This document shows positions 25,420 to 34,983 of a stretch of 64,000 bases of DNA, one piece after another. A program made the translations under genes and the position numbers. The notes beneath the pieces are model-generated. The model was not told the origin of the DNA. It made no database searches and saw only the letters and a list, made by a program, of their open reading frames with translations. Source of the stretch: JALYUM01 sp036688685 (lineage in GTDB: Bacteria > Pseudomonadota > Gammaproteobacteria > Burkholderiales > Burkholderiaceae_D). The stretch lies in contig NZ_JAQQPS010000009.1 of the NCBI RefSeq assembly GCF_036688685.1, positions 1 through 64,000 of the forward strand, written 5' to 3'. Within the stretch, counting starts at the first letter, position 1; every line of letters starts with the position of its first letter.

Positions 25420-26307
25420 ATGAAACAATCCCCCGGCGCACTGTTTCGCCGCGCTGTCCAGGAAGAGTCGCCCTTGCAGGTGGTCGGCGCCATCAATGCC
25501 AACCACGCACTGCTGGCCAAGCGGGCCGGGTTCAGGGCGATCTACCTGTCCGGCGGCGGCGTATCGGCCGGTTCGCTTGGTTTACCCGACCTGGGCATTT
25601 CGAACCTGGACGATGTGCTCACCGACGTGCGCCGTATTACCGATGTGTGCGACCTGCCGCTGCTGGTGGATGTCGATACCGGCTTCGGTTCGTCGGCGTT
25701 CAATGTCGCGCGCACCGTCAAGTCGATGATCAAGTCCGGCGCGGCCGCGATGCACATCGAAGACCAGGTTGGCGCCAAGCGTTGCGGCCACCGGCCGGGC
25801 AAGGAAATCGTCAGCAAGCAGGAGATGGTTGACCGCATCAAGGCGGCAGTCGATGCCCGCACCGACGACGACTTCGTCATCATGGCGCGCACCGATGCGC
25901 TGGCCGTCGAAGGCCTGGACGCCGCTATCGAGCGCGCCGTGGCCTGCATCGAGGCGGGTGCCGACATGATTTTTCCGGAAGCGATCACCGAGTTGTCGAT
26001 GTATGCGCAGTTCGCCAAAGCGGTGGGTGTGCCGGTGCTGGCCAATATCACCGAGTTCGGTGCCACGCCGCTGTTCACGACCGAGGAACTGAAGGGTGCC
26101 GATGTGGGACTGGTGCTGTATCCGCTGTCGGCATTTCGCGCGATGAACAAGGCGGCCGAGAACGTGTACACGGCGATCCGCCGCGATGGCACGCAGCAGA
26201 ACGTGCTCGACACCATGCAGACCCGCATGGAACTGTACGAGAGCATCGGCTACCACGCGTTCGAGCAGCATCTCGATGCGCTGTTCGCGGCGCAGAAGAA
26301 ATCGTAA
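25420..26307 (+). CDS. prpB: 2-methylisocitrate lyase
   Basis: Cleaves 2-methylisocitrate to pyruvate and succinate, the last step of the methylcitrate cycle. It has 295 residues and the PEP mutase/isocitrate lyase fold, with YLSGGGVSAGSLGLPD, the Mg-binding DVDTGFGS, and the family signature KRCGHRPGKE with the catalytic Cys (KRCGH, about 126). ACAGGAGT gives a good RBS for the ATG at 25420; in-frame codons upstream lie in the promoter. First gene of the prp operon, separated from prpC by a dispersed repeat. Confidence 0.96.
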   Translation: MKQSPGALFRRAVQEESPLQVVGAINANHALLAKRAGFRAIYLSGGGVSAGSLGLPDLGISNLDDVLTDVRRITDVCDLPLLVDVDTGFGSSAFNVARTVKSMIKSGAAAMHIEDQVGAKRCGHRPGKEIVSKQEMVDRIKAAVDARTDDDFVIMARTDALAVEGLDAAIERAVACIEAGADMIFPEAITELSMYAQFAKAVGVPVLANITEFGATPLFTTEELKGADVGLVLYPLSAFRAMNKAAENVYTAIRRDGTQQNVLDTMQTRMELYESIGYHAFEQHLDALFAAQKKS

Positions 26308-26333
26308 CGCCGGCATCACACCACCTTATTTAA

Positions 26334-26437
26334 CGTCATCCCGGCGAAGGCCGGGACCCATAACCCGTCAGCGTAAGCCGCAACGTCGAGGACTTCGGAT
26401 CCTCAGCATGGATCCCGGCGTGCCCCGGGATGACGGT
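26334..26437. repeat. Dispersed palindromic repeat, two half-units (copy 3)
   Basis: Half-units at 26334-26360 (CGTCATCCCGGCGAAGGCC and on) and 26407-26437 (ATGGATCCCGGCGTGCCCC and on, then GATGACGGT) in inverted orientation. It occupies most of the 153-bp prpB-prpC spacer and would form a large stem in the mRNA. Confidence 0.85.
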
Positions 26438-26460
26438 AACCACACAAATTCAGGATTACC

Positions 26461-27612
26461 ATGAACGACGCAGCCACCCCCTTCAAACCAAAAAAATCCG
26501 TCGCCCTGTCCGGCGTCACCGCCGGTAACACGGCCCTCTGTTCGGTCGGCAAGACAGGCAACGACCTGCACTACCGCGGCTACGACATCCTCGACATCGC
26601 CGACCGCTGCGAATTCGAAGAAATCGCCTACCTGCTGGTGCACGGCAAACTGCCGAACGACGGCGAACTGCGCGGCTACAAGGCCAAACTGCGCTCCCTG
26701 CGCGGTTTACCCGAGGCGGTGAAACTGGCGCTGGAAGCGCTGCCCGCCGCCAGTCATCCGATGGACGTGATGCGCACTGGCGTATCAAGCCTGGGCTGCG
26801 TGCTGCCTGAGAAGGACGACCATAGCGTCCCCGGCGCGCGCGACATCGCCGACCGCCTGATGGCCTCCTTCGGCTCGATGCTGCTGTACTGGTACCACTT
26901 CAGCCACAACGGCAAGCGCATCGAGACCCAGCTTGATGACGACTCCATCGGCGGCCACTTCCTGCACATGCTGCATGGCCACAAGCCGCCCGAGAACTGG
27001 GTCCAGGCGATGCACACCTCGCTGATCCTGTATGCCGAACATGAATTCAACGCGTCCACCTTCGCGGCGCGCGTCATCGCCGGCACCGGTTCCGATATCC
27101 ACTCGGCCATCACCGGCGCGATCGGCGCGCTGCGCGGACCGAAGCATGGTGGCGCCAATGAAGTGGCGCTGGAAATCCAGAAGCGCTACGAAAATCCGGA
27201 CGAAGCCGAAGCCGACATCCGCAACCGCGTCGCCAACAAGGAAGTCGTGATCGGCTTCGGTCACCCAGTCTATACCGTGTCCGACCCGCGCAATGTCGTC
27301 ATCAAGGAAGTGGCGCGTGAGCTGTCGGCGGACGGCGGCTCCATGAAAATGTTCGACATCGCCGAGCGCCTCGAGACGGTGATGTGGGAAGTCAAAAAAA
27401 TGTTCCCGAACCTGGACTGGTTCTCGGCCGTGTCGTACCACATGATGGGTGTGCCGACAGCCATGTTCACCCCGCTGTTCGTCATCGCGCGCACGGCCGG
27501 CTGGTCGGCGCACGTGATCGAGCAACGCATCGACAACAAGATCATCCGCCCGAGCGCCAACTACGTCGGACCGGAAGATCTCGCCTTCGTTCCCCTCGCT
27601 GAACGGCCATAA
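26461..27612 (+). CDS. prpC: 2-methylcitrate synthase
   Basis: Condenses propionyl-CoA with oxaloacetate to 2-methylcitrate, first step of the cycle. 383 residues, the usual length of the short (type I-like) citrate synthases. Signatures are KTGNDLHYRGYDILDIADRC near the N-terminus, the active-site His region HEFNASTFAARVIAGTGSD (about 195), GPKHGGANE (His about 240) and GFGHPVYTVSDPR (about 262). AGGA is placed eight nt before the ATG. Its stop is one base before the acnD start. Confidence 0.95.
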   Translation: MNDAATPFKPKKSVALSGVTAGNTALCSVGKTGNDLHYRGYDILDIADRCEFEEIAYLLVHGKLPNDGELRGYKAKLRSLRGLPEAVKLALEALPAASHPMDVMRTGVSSLGCVLPEKDDHSVPGARDIADRLMASFGSMLLYWYHFSHNGKRIETQLDDDSIGGHFLHMLHGHKPPENWVQAMHTSLILYAEHEFNASTFAARVIAGTGSDIHSAITGAIGALRGPKHGGANEVALEIQKRYENPDEAEADIRNRVANKEVVIGFGHPVYTVSDPRNVVIKEVARELSADGGSMKMFDIAERLETVMWEVKKMFPNLDWFSAVSYHMMGVPTAMFTPLFVIARTAGWSAHVIEQRIDNKIIRPSANYVGPEDLAFVPLAERP

Positions 27613-27613
27613 A

Positions 27614-30196
27614 ATGAACACTGCACACCGCAAGAATTTGCCCGGCACCGCGCTCGATTTCTTCGACGCCCGCGCCGTGATCGACGGCATCGAAGCCGGC
27701 GCCTGGGACAGGCTGCCCTACGTTTCGCGCGTGCTGGCCGAGAACCTGGTGCGCCGCTGTGACCCCGTTACCTTGATCGCCTCTCTGGAACAGCTGGTGT
27801 ACCGCAAGCGCGACCTCGACTTCCCATGGTTCCCGGCGCGCGTGGTTTGCCACGACATCCTGGGCCAGACCGCGCTGGTGGACCTGGCCGGCCTGCGCGA
27901 CGCCATCGCGGCGGAAGGCGGCGACCCGGCGCTGGTCAATCCGGTGGTGCCGACCCAGCTGGTGGTCGACCATTCGCTGGCGGTCGAATTCGGTGGCTTC
28001 GACCCGGACGCGTTTGAAAAGAACCGCGCCGTGGAAGACCGCCGCAACGACGACCGCTTTCACTTCATCGACTGGACCAAGAAGGCGTTCCGCAACGTCG
28101 ACGTGATCCCGCCGGGGAATGGCATCCTGCACCAGATTAACCTCGAGCGCATGAGCCCGGTGGTGCAGGTGGTCGACGGCGTCGCCTTTCCGGATACCCT
28201 GGTCGGCACCGATTCGCACACGCCGATGGTCGACGCGCTGGGCGTGATCGCTATCGGCGTGGGCGGACTGGAAGCGGAGAGCGTGATGCTGGGTCGCGCG
28301 TCGTACATGCGCCTGCCCGACATCATCGGCGTTGAGCTGCGCGGCAAACCGGGACCCGGCATCACCGCTACCGACACCGTGCTGGCGCTGACCGAATTTT
28401 TGCGCAACGCGAAAGTGGTATCGGCCTGGCTGGAGTTTTTTGGCGAAGGTGCGGCCCACCTGACGCTGGGCGACCGCGCGACGATTTCGAACATGGCGCC
28501 CGAATACGGCTCCACCGCCGCCATGTTCTACATCGACGAGCAGACCATCAAGTACCTGACGCTGACCGGGCGCGAAGACGCGCAGGTCAAGCTGGTCGAG
28601 CTGTACGCGAAACACACCGGCCTGTGGGCCGACAGCCTGAAAGGCGCGCAGTACGAGCGCACGCTGCAATTCGACCTGTCGACGGTGGTGCGCAATATCG
28701 CCGGTCCGTCCAATCCGCACAAGCGCGTGCCGACCTCGGAGCTGGCCGCGCGCGGCATCAGTGGGGTGGTCGAAAACGAGCCGGGCCTGATGCCCGATGG
28801 CGCCGTCATCATCGCCGCCATTACCAGCTGCACCAACACGAACAATCCGCGCAACATGATCGCGGCGGGCCTGATTGCGCGCAACGCCAACCGGATCGGT
28901 CTGACCCGCAAGCCTTGGGTGAAAAGTTCGCTCGCGCCCGGCTCAAAAACCGTGGCGCTGTACCTGGAAGAAGCAGGACTGCTGACCGAGCTCGAAACGC
29001 TGGGCTTCGGCGTGGTCGCCTTTGCCTGCACCACCTGTAACGGCATGAGCGGCGCGCTCGACCCGGTCATCCAGCAGGAAGTGGTCGCGCGCGATTTGTA
29101 TGCGACCGCGGTCCTGTCGGGTAACCGCAATTTCGACGGCCGCATCCACCCATACGCGAAGCAGGCTTTCCTGGCCTCGCCGCCGCTGGTGGTGGCCTAC
29201 GCGATCGCCGGCACGATTCGCTTCGACATCGAAAAGGATGTGCTGGGCCTTGACGCGCAAGGCAACGAGATTCGCCTGGCCGACATCTGGCCGGGCGACG
29301 ACGAGATCGATGCGATGGTCGCGGCCAGCGTCAAGCCGGAGCAGTTCCGCAAGGTCTACACGCCGATGTTCGCGATCCAGGCCGACAAGCTTGATAAGGT
29401 CGCGCCACTGTACGCGTGGCGCCCGCAGAGCACCTACATCCGCCGTCCTCCGTACTGGGAAGGCGCGCTGGCCGGCGCGCGCAGCTTGAGCGGCATGCGG
29501 CCGCTGGCGGTCCTGGGCGACAACATCACCACCGATCATCTGTCGCCGTCGAACGCCATCATGATGGACAGCGCGGCGGGCGAATACCTGCACAAGATGG
29601 GTCTGCCGGAAGAAGACTTCAATTCCTACGCCACCCACCGCGGCGACCATTTGACGGCGCAGCGCGCGACCTTCGCCAACCCGACGCTGAAAAACGAGAT
29701 GGCGGGGCCAACTGGCTCGTTGGCACGCGTGGAGCCGGAAGGGACGGTCATGCGCATGTGGGAAGCCATCGAGACCTATATGGCGCGCAAGCAGCCCTTG
29801 ATCATCATCGCCGGGGCCGATTATGGCCAGGGTTCGTCGCGCGACTGGGCCGCGAAGGGCGTGCGCCTGGCCGGCGTGGAGGCGATTGCGGCCGAAGGGT
29901 TCGAGCGTATCCACCGCACCAATTTGGTGGGGATGGGCGTGCTGCCGCTGGAATTCATGCCAGGCACGAATCGCATCACCTTGGCGATCGATGGCACCGA
30001 GACCTTCGATGTCGTCGGCGATCGCACGCCGGGTGCGGTGCTGACGCTGGTGCTGAACCGGTGCTCGGGTGAACGGGTCGAGGTGCCGGTCAAATGCCGC
30101 CTCGATACGGCCGAGGAAGTGTCGATCTACGAGGCCGGCGGCGTGCTGCAGCGTTTTGCGCAGGACTTTCTGGCGTCGTCGAAACAAGCGGCGTGA
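27614..30196 (+). CDS. acnD: Fe-S dependent 2-methylcitrate dehydratase
   Basis: Aconitase-family enzyme of 860 residues that dehydrates 2-methylcitrate, working with PrpF; it replaces PrpD in this pathway. The 4Fe-4S ligands are in SCTNTNNPRN (about 405) and the pair in CTTCNGMSG (about 475). VGTDSHTPM, ITTDHLSPS and the C-terminal swivel-domain motif YGQGSSRDWAAKG, with a catalytic Ser-Arg, are all intact. The start is one base after the prpC stop, so translation is coupled. The only larger gap in the operon follows, before prpF, and holds a dispersed repeat. Confidence 0.95.
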   Translation: MNTAHRKNLPGTALDFFDARAVIDGIEAGAWDRLPYVSRVLAENLVRRCDPVTLIASLEQLVYRKRDLDFPWFPARVVCHDILGQTALVDLAGLRDAIAAEGGDPALVNPVVPTQLVVDHSLAVEFGGFDPDAFEKNRAVEDRRNDDRFHFIDWTKKAFRNVDVIPPGNGILHQINLERMSPVVQVVDGVAFPDTLVGTDSHTPMVDALGVIAIGVGGLEAESVMLGRASYMRLPDIIGVELRGKPGPGITATDTVLALTEFLRNAKVVSAWLEFFGEGAAHLTLGDRATISNMAPEYGSTAAMFYIDEQTIKYLTLTGREDAQVKLVELYAKHTGLWADSLKGAQYERTLQFDLSTVVRNIAGPSNPHKRVPTSELAARGISGVVENEPGLMPDGAVIIAAITSCTNTNNPRNMIAAGLIARNANRIGLTRKPWVKSSLAPGSKTVALYLEEAGLLTELETLGFGVVAFACTTCNGMSGALDPVIQQEVVARDLYATAVLSGNRNFDGRIHPYAKQAFLASPPLVVAYAIAGTIRFDIEKDVLGLDAQGNEIRLADIWPGDDEIDAMVAASVKPEQFRKVYTPMFAIQADKLDKVAPLYAWRPQSTYIRRPPYWEGALAGARSLSGMRPLAVLGDNITTDHLSPSNAIMMDSAAGEYLHKMGLPEEDFNSYATHRGDHLTAQRATFANPTLKNEMAGPTGSLARVEPEGTVMRMWEAIETYMARKQPLIIIAGADYGQGSSRDWAAKGVRLAGVEAIAAEGFERIHRTNLVGMGVLPLEFMPGTNRITLAIDGTETFDVVGDRTPGAVLTLVLNRCSGERVEVPVKCRLDTAEEVSIYEAGGVLQRFAQDFLASSKQAA

Positions 30197-30228
30197 CGAC
30201 AGCGTTGTTCACATTGTTACCCTAAAAA

Positions 30229-30320
30229 CCGTCACCCCGGCGCACGCCGGGGCCCGTGCTCAATGTGCTTTACCTATGTAGCACGCTCAGTATGGATCCC
30301 GGCTTTCGCCGGGATGACGT
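30229..30320. repeat. Dispersed palindromic repeat, two half-units (copy 4)
   Basis: Half-units at 30229-30256 and 30290-30320 in inverted orientation, the second reading ATGGATCCCGGCTTTCGCC. It sits between acnD and prpF. Stem bases differ from copies 1 and 3 but pairing is kept. Confidence 0.85.
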
Positions 30321-30338
30321 TAGCAAAAGGAAGAATCC

Positions 30339-31511
30339 GTGTCCCACTCCCCCCAAATCAAAATCCCCGCCACCTACATGCGCGGCGGCACCAGCAAAGG
30401 CGTCTTCTTCCGCCTGCAAGACCTGCCGCGCGCCGCCCAGGTTCCCGGTGAGGCGCGCGACCAGCTTCTGCTGCGCGTCATCGGCAGCCCCGACCCCTAC
30501 GGCAAGCAGATCGACGGCATGGGTGGCGCCACCTCGAGCACCAGCAAGACGGTGATCCTGGCCCCGTCCAGCCGTCCCGGTCACGACGTCGACTACCTGT
30601 TCGGCCAGGTCGCCATCGATCAACCTTTTGTGGACTGGAGCGGCAATTGCGGCAACCTGTCGGCGGCGGTCGGGTCGTTCGCGATCGCCAGCGGCATGGT
30701 CGCCACCGTGCCGGCCGACGGCAAGGCGCTGGTGCGCATCTGGCAAGCCAATATCGGCAAAACCATCCTCGCCCACGTCCCCATGCGCGCTGGCGCAGTC
30801 CAGGAAACCGGCGACTTCGAACTCGATGGCGTGACCTTCCCGGCCGCCGAGGTGCAGCTCGAATTCATGGATCCGTCCGCCGATGAAGAGGGTGGCGCTG
30901 GCGCGATGTTCCCCACCGGCCAGCTGGTCGACCTGCTCGACGTGCCCGGCATCGGTCGCTTCGCGGCGACCATGATCAACGCCGGCATTCCCACCATTTT
31001 TCTCAACGCCGCAGACCTCGGCTACACCGGGGCCGAACTGCAGGACGCCATCAACGGCAACCCGCAGGCGCTGGCGCGCCTCGAGGCCATCCGCGCGCAC
31101 GGCGCCGTGCGCATGGGCCTGATCGATCACGTCGACCAGGCCGCGCAACGCCAGCACACGCCGAAGCTGGCCTTCGTCGCGCCGCCGGCGGGCTACACGG
31201 CCGCCAGCGGGAAGCAGGTGGCAGCAAACGACATCGACCTGCTGGTGCGCGCCATGTCGATGGGGAAGCTGCACCACGCGATGATGGGGACGGCGGCCGT
31301 GGCCATCGGCGCGGCGGCCGCCATTCCGGGCACGCTGGTCAGCCTGGCGGCGGGCGGCGCACGCGAGGCAGTGCGCTTCGGCCACCCGTCCGGCACTTTG
31401 CGCGTGGGCGCGGCCGCGCTGCAGGCGAACGGCGCCTGGAGCGTGACCAAAGCCGTTATGAGCCGCAGCGCGCGCGTGCTGATGGAAGGCTGGGTACGGG
31501 TGCCGGGATGA
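30339..31511 (+). CDS. prpF: 2-methylaconitate cis-trans isomerase
   Basis: PrpF-family isomerase of 390 residues that converts the methylaconitate isomer released by AcnD. It starts with GTG at 30339, preceded by AAAGGAAG. The N-terminal PATYMRGGTSKGVFF is the family signature, with the catalytic Lys, and DWSGNCGNLSAAVG (about 105) holds the Cys region typical of the diaminopimelate epimerase-like fold. NAGIPTIFL and MSMGKLHHAMMGTAAVA are further conserved blocks. Last gene of the operon; no strong terminator was seen. Confidence 0.95.
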   Translation: MSHSPQIKIPATYMRGGTSKGVFFRLQDLPRAAQVPGEARDQLLLRVIGSPDPYGKQIDGMGGATSSTSKTVILAPSSRPGHDVDYLFGQVAIDQPFVDWSGNCGNLSAAVGSFAIASGMVATVPADGKALVRIWQANIGKTILAHVPMRAGAVQETGDFELDGVTFPAAEVQLEFMDPSADEEGGAGAMFPTGQLVDLLDVPGIGRFAATMINAGIPTIFLNAADLGYTGAELQDAINGNPQALARLEAIRAHGAVRMGLIDHVDQAAQRQHTPKLAFVAPPAGYTAASGKQVAANDIDLLVRAMSMGKLHHAMMGTAAVAIGAAAAIPGTLVSLAAGGAREAVRFGHPSGTLRVGAAALQANGAWSVTKAVMSRSARVLMEGWVRVPG

Positions 31512-31581
31512 CGCTGTAACCAATTATGTAACTGAGAGTGCTGGTGCTTTTTTAATAACTTGTTTATTATCCACCCCGACA

Positions 31582-31602
31582 TGCAGTCCGCTTGAGACTG
31601 CA
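31582..31602 (+). other. Leader hairpin upstream of the GGDEF-EAL gene
   Basis: Perfect 7-bp stem TGCAGTC/GACTGCA with a 7-nt loop, ending 19 nt before the start codon. The function is unknown; it does not resemble a c-di-GMP riboswitch core. Confidence 0.4.
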
Positions 31603-31621
31603 GCATGGGGATAAACGGAAC

Positions 31622-34249
31622 ATGGATCGAGTGTCAAACAAGGCGGACGTGGTGGCCGCAGCGCTGCAGCTGATCGGCATGCCGGCGTGCGCGTGCAGTG
31701 CCGGCGGCATCGTGTTCGCCGCCAACCCGGAACTCGCGGCGCTGTTTGGTATGTCGCTTGTCGGCCGCGCCCTGCGCGATATTCTGCAGGACGGTGCGGC
31801 GGCCGATATGCTGCGCCAGTGCGCCGCCGGGCTGCCGTTCGACCCGGCCGAATACGCTGTGCGGCGGGCCGACGGCACGCCGTTCTGGGCCCGCATCCGG
31901 GCCCGCCCGATCGACCCGCATGCCAGCGCCGCCGGCGCTATCTGGATCGTCGAAGACATCAGCGACGAACGGCGCGTGCTGACCGAGGTGCAGGCCATCA
32001 TGACCAATCCGTCGGTCAGCATCCTGTTCACCAAGGACCGCGTGATCCGGCGCTCGAACAGCGGGTTCGCCCGGATGTTCGGCTATCCGGAGGCGGCAGC
32101 CGTCGCGATGCCGGCGCGCCTGCTGTACCACGACGATGCGACCTACGACCGGATTGGCGCGGCGGCCTATCCGGCGCTGTTCCAGGGGCAGTCCTTTCAT
32201 GGCGAAACCGCGATGGTGCGCAGCGATGGCGTCTGCCTCTGGGTGCAGGTGATCGGCTACCTGGTGGTGCCCGGTGAAGTGGATCAGGGCACGGTCTGGA
32301 TCATCGAGGACCGCACCCGCCAGAAGCGCGACGAAGAGGCGCTGAAGGAGGCGCTGATGCAAAACCAGGCCATCCTCGACAACGCCGTGCTGGGCATCGC
32401 GGTGGTGGAAAACGGCTGCACGCTGCATGCCAACGCGCGCATGAGCGAACTGTTCGGCTACCCGGCGCCGGCGCCGGGCGACCCGACACCCAGCGTCACG
32501 GTGCGCTCCTTGTACGCCGATGACGCCACCTGGCTGGTCGCGCGCGACGCCACCGCGCGCGATTTCGCCGCAGGGCGCGTGCACAAGGCGGAATACCAGC
32601 TGGCGCGGCGCGACGGCAGCCGCTTCTGGGGCCGTTTGTCCGGGCGCCCGTTTGATCCGCAGCACCCGCGCGGGCGTAGCGTCTGGATGGTCGACGATGT
32701 CACCGAGCGGGTCGAAGCGGCCGATGCGGTGCGCCGCGCGCGCGATGAGCTCGAAGTGCGGGTGCTGGCGCGTACGGCGGAGCTGGCCGGCGCGAATGCG
32801 CTGCTGGAAGCGGAGATTGCCGAACGGCGCACGGCGCAGGCGCGCGTCCACAATATGGCGTATTACGATGCGCTGACCGGTTTGCCGAATCGGGCGCTGC
32901 TGGCCGACCGGCTCGAGCGCGCCATGGCCATGGCCAGGCGTGGGCAGCGCCAGCTGGCCGTGATGTTCCTCGACCTCGACCGCTTCAAGAACATCAACGA
33001 CTCGCTCGGCCATATGACCGGCGACACTCTGCTCAAGGAGGTGGCGCAGCGCCTGGTCGGTGCGGTGCGCTCGAGCGACACGGTGGCGCGCCTGGGCGGC
33101 GACGAATTCGTGGTGGTCGCGCCTGGCGTGCGCGGCAACGGCGAGTGCGCCGCGGTGGGCGACAAGATCATCGCAGCACTGGCGGCGCCGTTCCTGATCG
33201 AGGGACGCACGCTGCACATCTCGCCGTCGATCGGGATTTGCCTGTACCCGGACGACGGCGTGGATGTCGACACGCTGATGCGCCACGCCGATGCTGCAAT
33301 GTATGCAGCCAAGGCGGCGGGGCGCAATAATTATCAGTTCTTCACGGCGCACATGAACCAGGCCGCAGCGCGCCACTTCGAACTGGAGAGCAGCTTGCGC
33401 GGTGCACTGGCGCGCGGTGAATTCGAACTGTTCTACCAGCCGCTGTTCAAGACGGCCACGCGCCGCCTCGCTGCGCTCGAGGTGCTGCTGCGCTGGCGCC
33501 GCCCCGTTCACGGCCTCATGCTGCCCGATGAGTTCATCCCTATCCTGGAAGAAAACGGCATGATCGTACCGGTGGGGGAGTGGGTGATGCGGCGCGCCTG
33601 CGAGCAAAGCATGGCCTGGCAGCGGGCCGGCTTGCCGGCTGTGCCGATCGCGGTCAACCTGTCGGCGCGCCAGTTCATGCATCGTGGCCTGGTCGATGCC
33701 ATGCAGGCCATCGTTAGCGACACCGGGATCGACCCGGCGCTGCTTGAGTGCGAGATTACCGAGACCGCGTTGATGGAGCACGGCGCCCAGACCCTGGAAA
33801 TCCTGAGCCAGATCGCGCAGATGGGGGTCAAGCTGTCGATCGACGATTTCGGCACGGGTTACTCCAGCCTGGCCTACCTGAAGCGCTTCCCGGTGCATAC
33901 GCTTAAAATCGACCGCGCCTTCGTGCGCGACCTGGAGACCAGCAGCGAAGACCGCGCCATCGTGGCGGCAATCGTCGCCTTGTCGGGCAGCCTGCAGCTG
34001 GCGGTGGTGGCCGAGGGCGTCGAGACTGAAGCCCAGTTCGCGCTGCTGCGTGAACAGGGTTGCCAGTTGGTGCAGGGGTATCTGTTTTCGAAGCCGGTAG
34101 ACGCCGCGGCGACGCAGAAATTGTTGGAGCGTGCTGGCGCCCTGAATGAGCGTTCCAGCAAGTCTGCTTTAGCGCATGGTCGTGCGATGGGTCCCCGCCT
34201 GCGCGCGCACGACGTGGGTCAGGTGAGTGTGGCCACCACCGGCGTGTGA
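31622..34249 (+). CDS. PAS-GGDEF-EAL signalling protein
   Basis: Cyclic-di-GMP turnover protein of 875 residues, probably cytoplasmic. Three PAS domains occupy about 10-125, 128-245 and 250-370, each ending in the usual W-(I/M)-V/I-(E/D)-D. A short helical linker (RARDELEVRVLARTAEL) precedes the GGDEF domain (about 405-575, signature LGGDEF near 490) and the EAL domain (about 590-845, EVLLRW in place of EALLRW, DDFGTGYSSLAYLKRFP near 740). Both active sites look intact, so it may be a cyclase, a phosphodiesterase or both. The last 20 residues come from a decayed dispersed repeat and the gene overlaps xth by 31 bp. Confidence 0.93.
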   Translation: MDRVSNKADVVAAALQLIGMPACACSAGGIVFAANPELAALFGMSLVGRALRDILQDGAAADMLRQCAAGLPFDPAEYAVRRADGTPFWARIRARPIDPHASAAGAIWIVEDISDERRVLTEVQAIMTNPSVSILFTKDRVIRRSNSGFARMFGYPEAAAVAMPARLLYHDDATYDRIGAAAYPALFQGQSFHGETAMVRSDGVCLWVQVIGYLVVPGEVDQGTVWIIEDRTRQKRDEEALKEALMQNQAILDNAVLGIAVVENGCTLHANARMSELFGYPAPAPGDPTPSVTVRSLYADDATWLVARDATARDFAAGRVHKAEYQLARRDGSRFWGRLSGRPFDPQHPRGRSVWMVDDVTERVEAADAVRRARDELEVRVLARTAELAGANALLEAEIAERRTAQARVHNMAYYDALTGLPNRALLADRLERAMAMARRGQRQLAVMFLDLDRFKNINDSLGHMTGDTLLKEVAQRLVGAVRSSDTVARLGGDEFVVVAPGVRGNGECAAVGDKIIAALAAPFLIEGRTLHISPSIGICLYPDDGVDVDTLMRHADAAMYAAKAAGRNNYQFFTAHMNQAAARHFELESSLRGALARGEFELFYQPLFKTATRRLAALEVLLRWRRPVHGLMLPDEFIPILEENGMIVPVGEWVMRRACEQSMAWQRAGLPAVPIAVNLSARQFMHRGLVDAMQAIVSDTGIDPALLECEITETALMEHGAQTLEILSQIAQMGVKLSIDDFGTGYSSLAYLKRFPVHTLKIDRAFVRDLETSSEDRAIVAAIVALSGSLQLAVVAEGVETEAQFALLREQGCQLVQGYLFSKPVDAAATQKLLERAGALNERSSKSALAHGRAMGPRLRAHDVGQVSVATTGV
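34187..34215. repeat. Decayed half-unit of the dispersed repeat inside coding sequence (copy 5)
   Basis: ATGGGTCCCCGCCTGCGCG matches the outer half-unit of copy 1 read in reverse; the following GCGCACGACGTGGG is degenerate. In the EAL-protein frame it encodes MGPRLRAHDVG, which resembles the usual GPRLRG reading of this repeat family. Confidence 0.65.
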
Positions 34250-34983
34250 TCCGACGGTTGCTCCCATTTGCGCGGCTCGCGGTCGATGGTGCAGGCGGTA
34301 CAGGCCGCGGCGAGGGCCGGTGAGAGCAGGATATGGTCGATGCGCAGCCCTCGGTTGCGCCGGAATCCCATCATCCGGTAATCCCACCAGCTGTAGGATT
34401 TCTCGGGCTGCTCGAACAGCCGGAACGCATCCTGCAAGCCCAGTGCCGACAAGCTCGCCAGCGCCGCGCGTTCGGCCGGCGAGACGTGCACGCCGCCTTC
34501 CCATTCGACCGGATCGTGCACGTCGCGGTCTTCCGGTGCGATGTTGTAGTCGCCCAGCACGGCCAGTTGCGGATGCAGCACCAGCTCAGTCGCCAGCCAG
34601 TCGCGGAAGGCGGCCAGCCAGGCCATCTTGTAGATGTACTTGTCGGAGTCGACGGCCTGGCCGTTCGGCACGTATGCGCACACGATGCGCATGCCGCCAA
34701 TGGTGGCGGCGAGGATGCGCTGTTGCGGGTCATCGAACAGCGGATTGTTCTTCTGGACGTCGGTGACAGGCAATTTCGACAGGATGGCGACGCCGTTGTA
34801 AGTTTTCTGGCCAGAAAACACGACCTCGTAACCGACCGCGTTCAATTCGGCGACCGGAAATTTATCATCGGTCAACTTCGTTTCCTGAAGGCATATAACG
34901 TCGACGGGATTGTTCGCCAACCATGCCAATAAATGGGGCAGGCGGACTTTGAGAGAATTAACGTTCCAGGTGGCAATTTTCAT
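34219..34983 (-). CDS. xth: Exodeoxyribonuclease III
   Basis: AP endonuclease and 3'-5' exonuclease of base-excision repair, 254 residues. The EEP-fold motifs are complete: MKIATWNVNSLKVRLPHLL, VICLQETKLTDDKFP with the metal-binding Glu, CAYVPNGQAVDSDKYIYK, LGDYNIAPEDRDVHDP, SYSWWDYRMMGFRRNRGLRIDHILLS and the catalytic C-terminal SDHTPVVATL. Family length is normal. The gene converges with the GGDEF-EAL gene and overlaps its last 31 bp. Confidence 0.96.
   Translation of the reverse strand: MKIATWNVNSLKVRLPHLLAWLANNPVDVICLQETKLTDDKFPVAELNAVGYEVVFSGQKTYNGVAILSKLPVTDVQKNNPLFDDPQQRILAATIGGMRIVCAYVPNGQAVDSDKYIYKMAWLAAFRDWLATELVLHPQLAVLGDYNIAPEDRDVHDPVEWEGGVHVSPAERAALASLSALGLQDAFRLFEQPEKSYSWWDYRMMGFRRNRGLRIDHILLSPALAAACTACTIDREPRKWEQPSDHTPVVATLT

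Noticed and set aside
31634..33898. 754-codon open frame on the minus strand opposite the GGDEF-EAL gene
   Set aside because: Antisense shadow of a complete PAS-GGDEF-EAL protein with intact motifs; no RBS and no recognisable domain.
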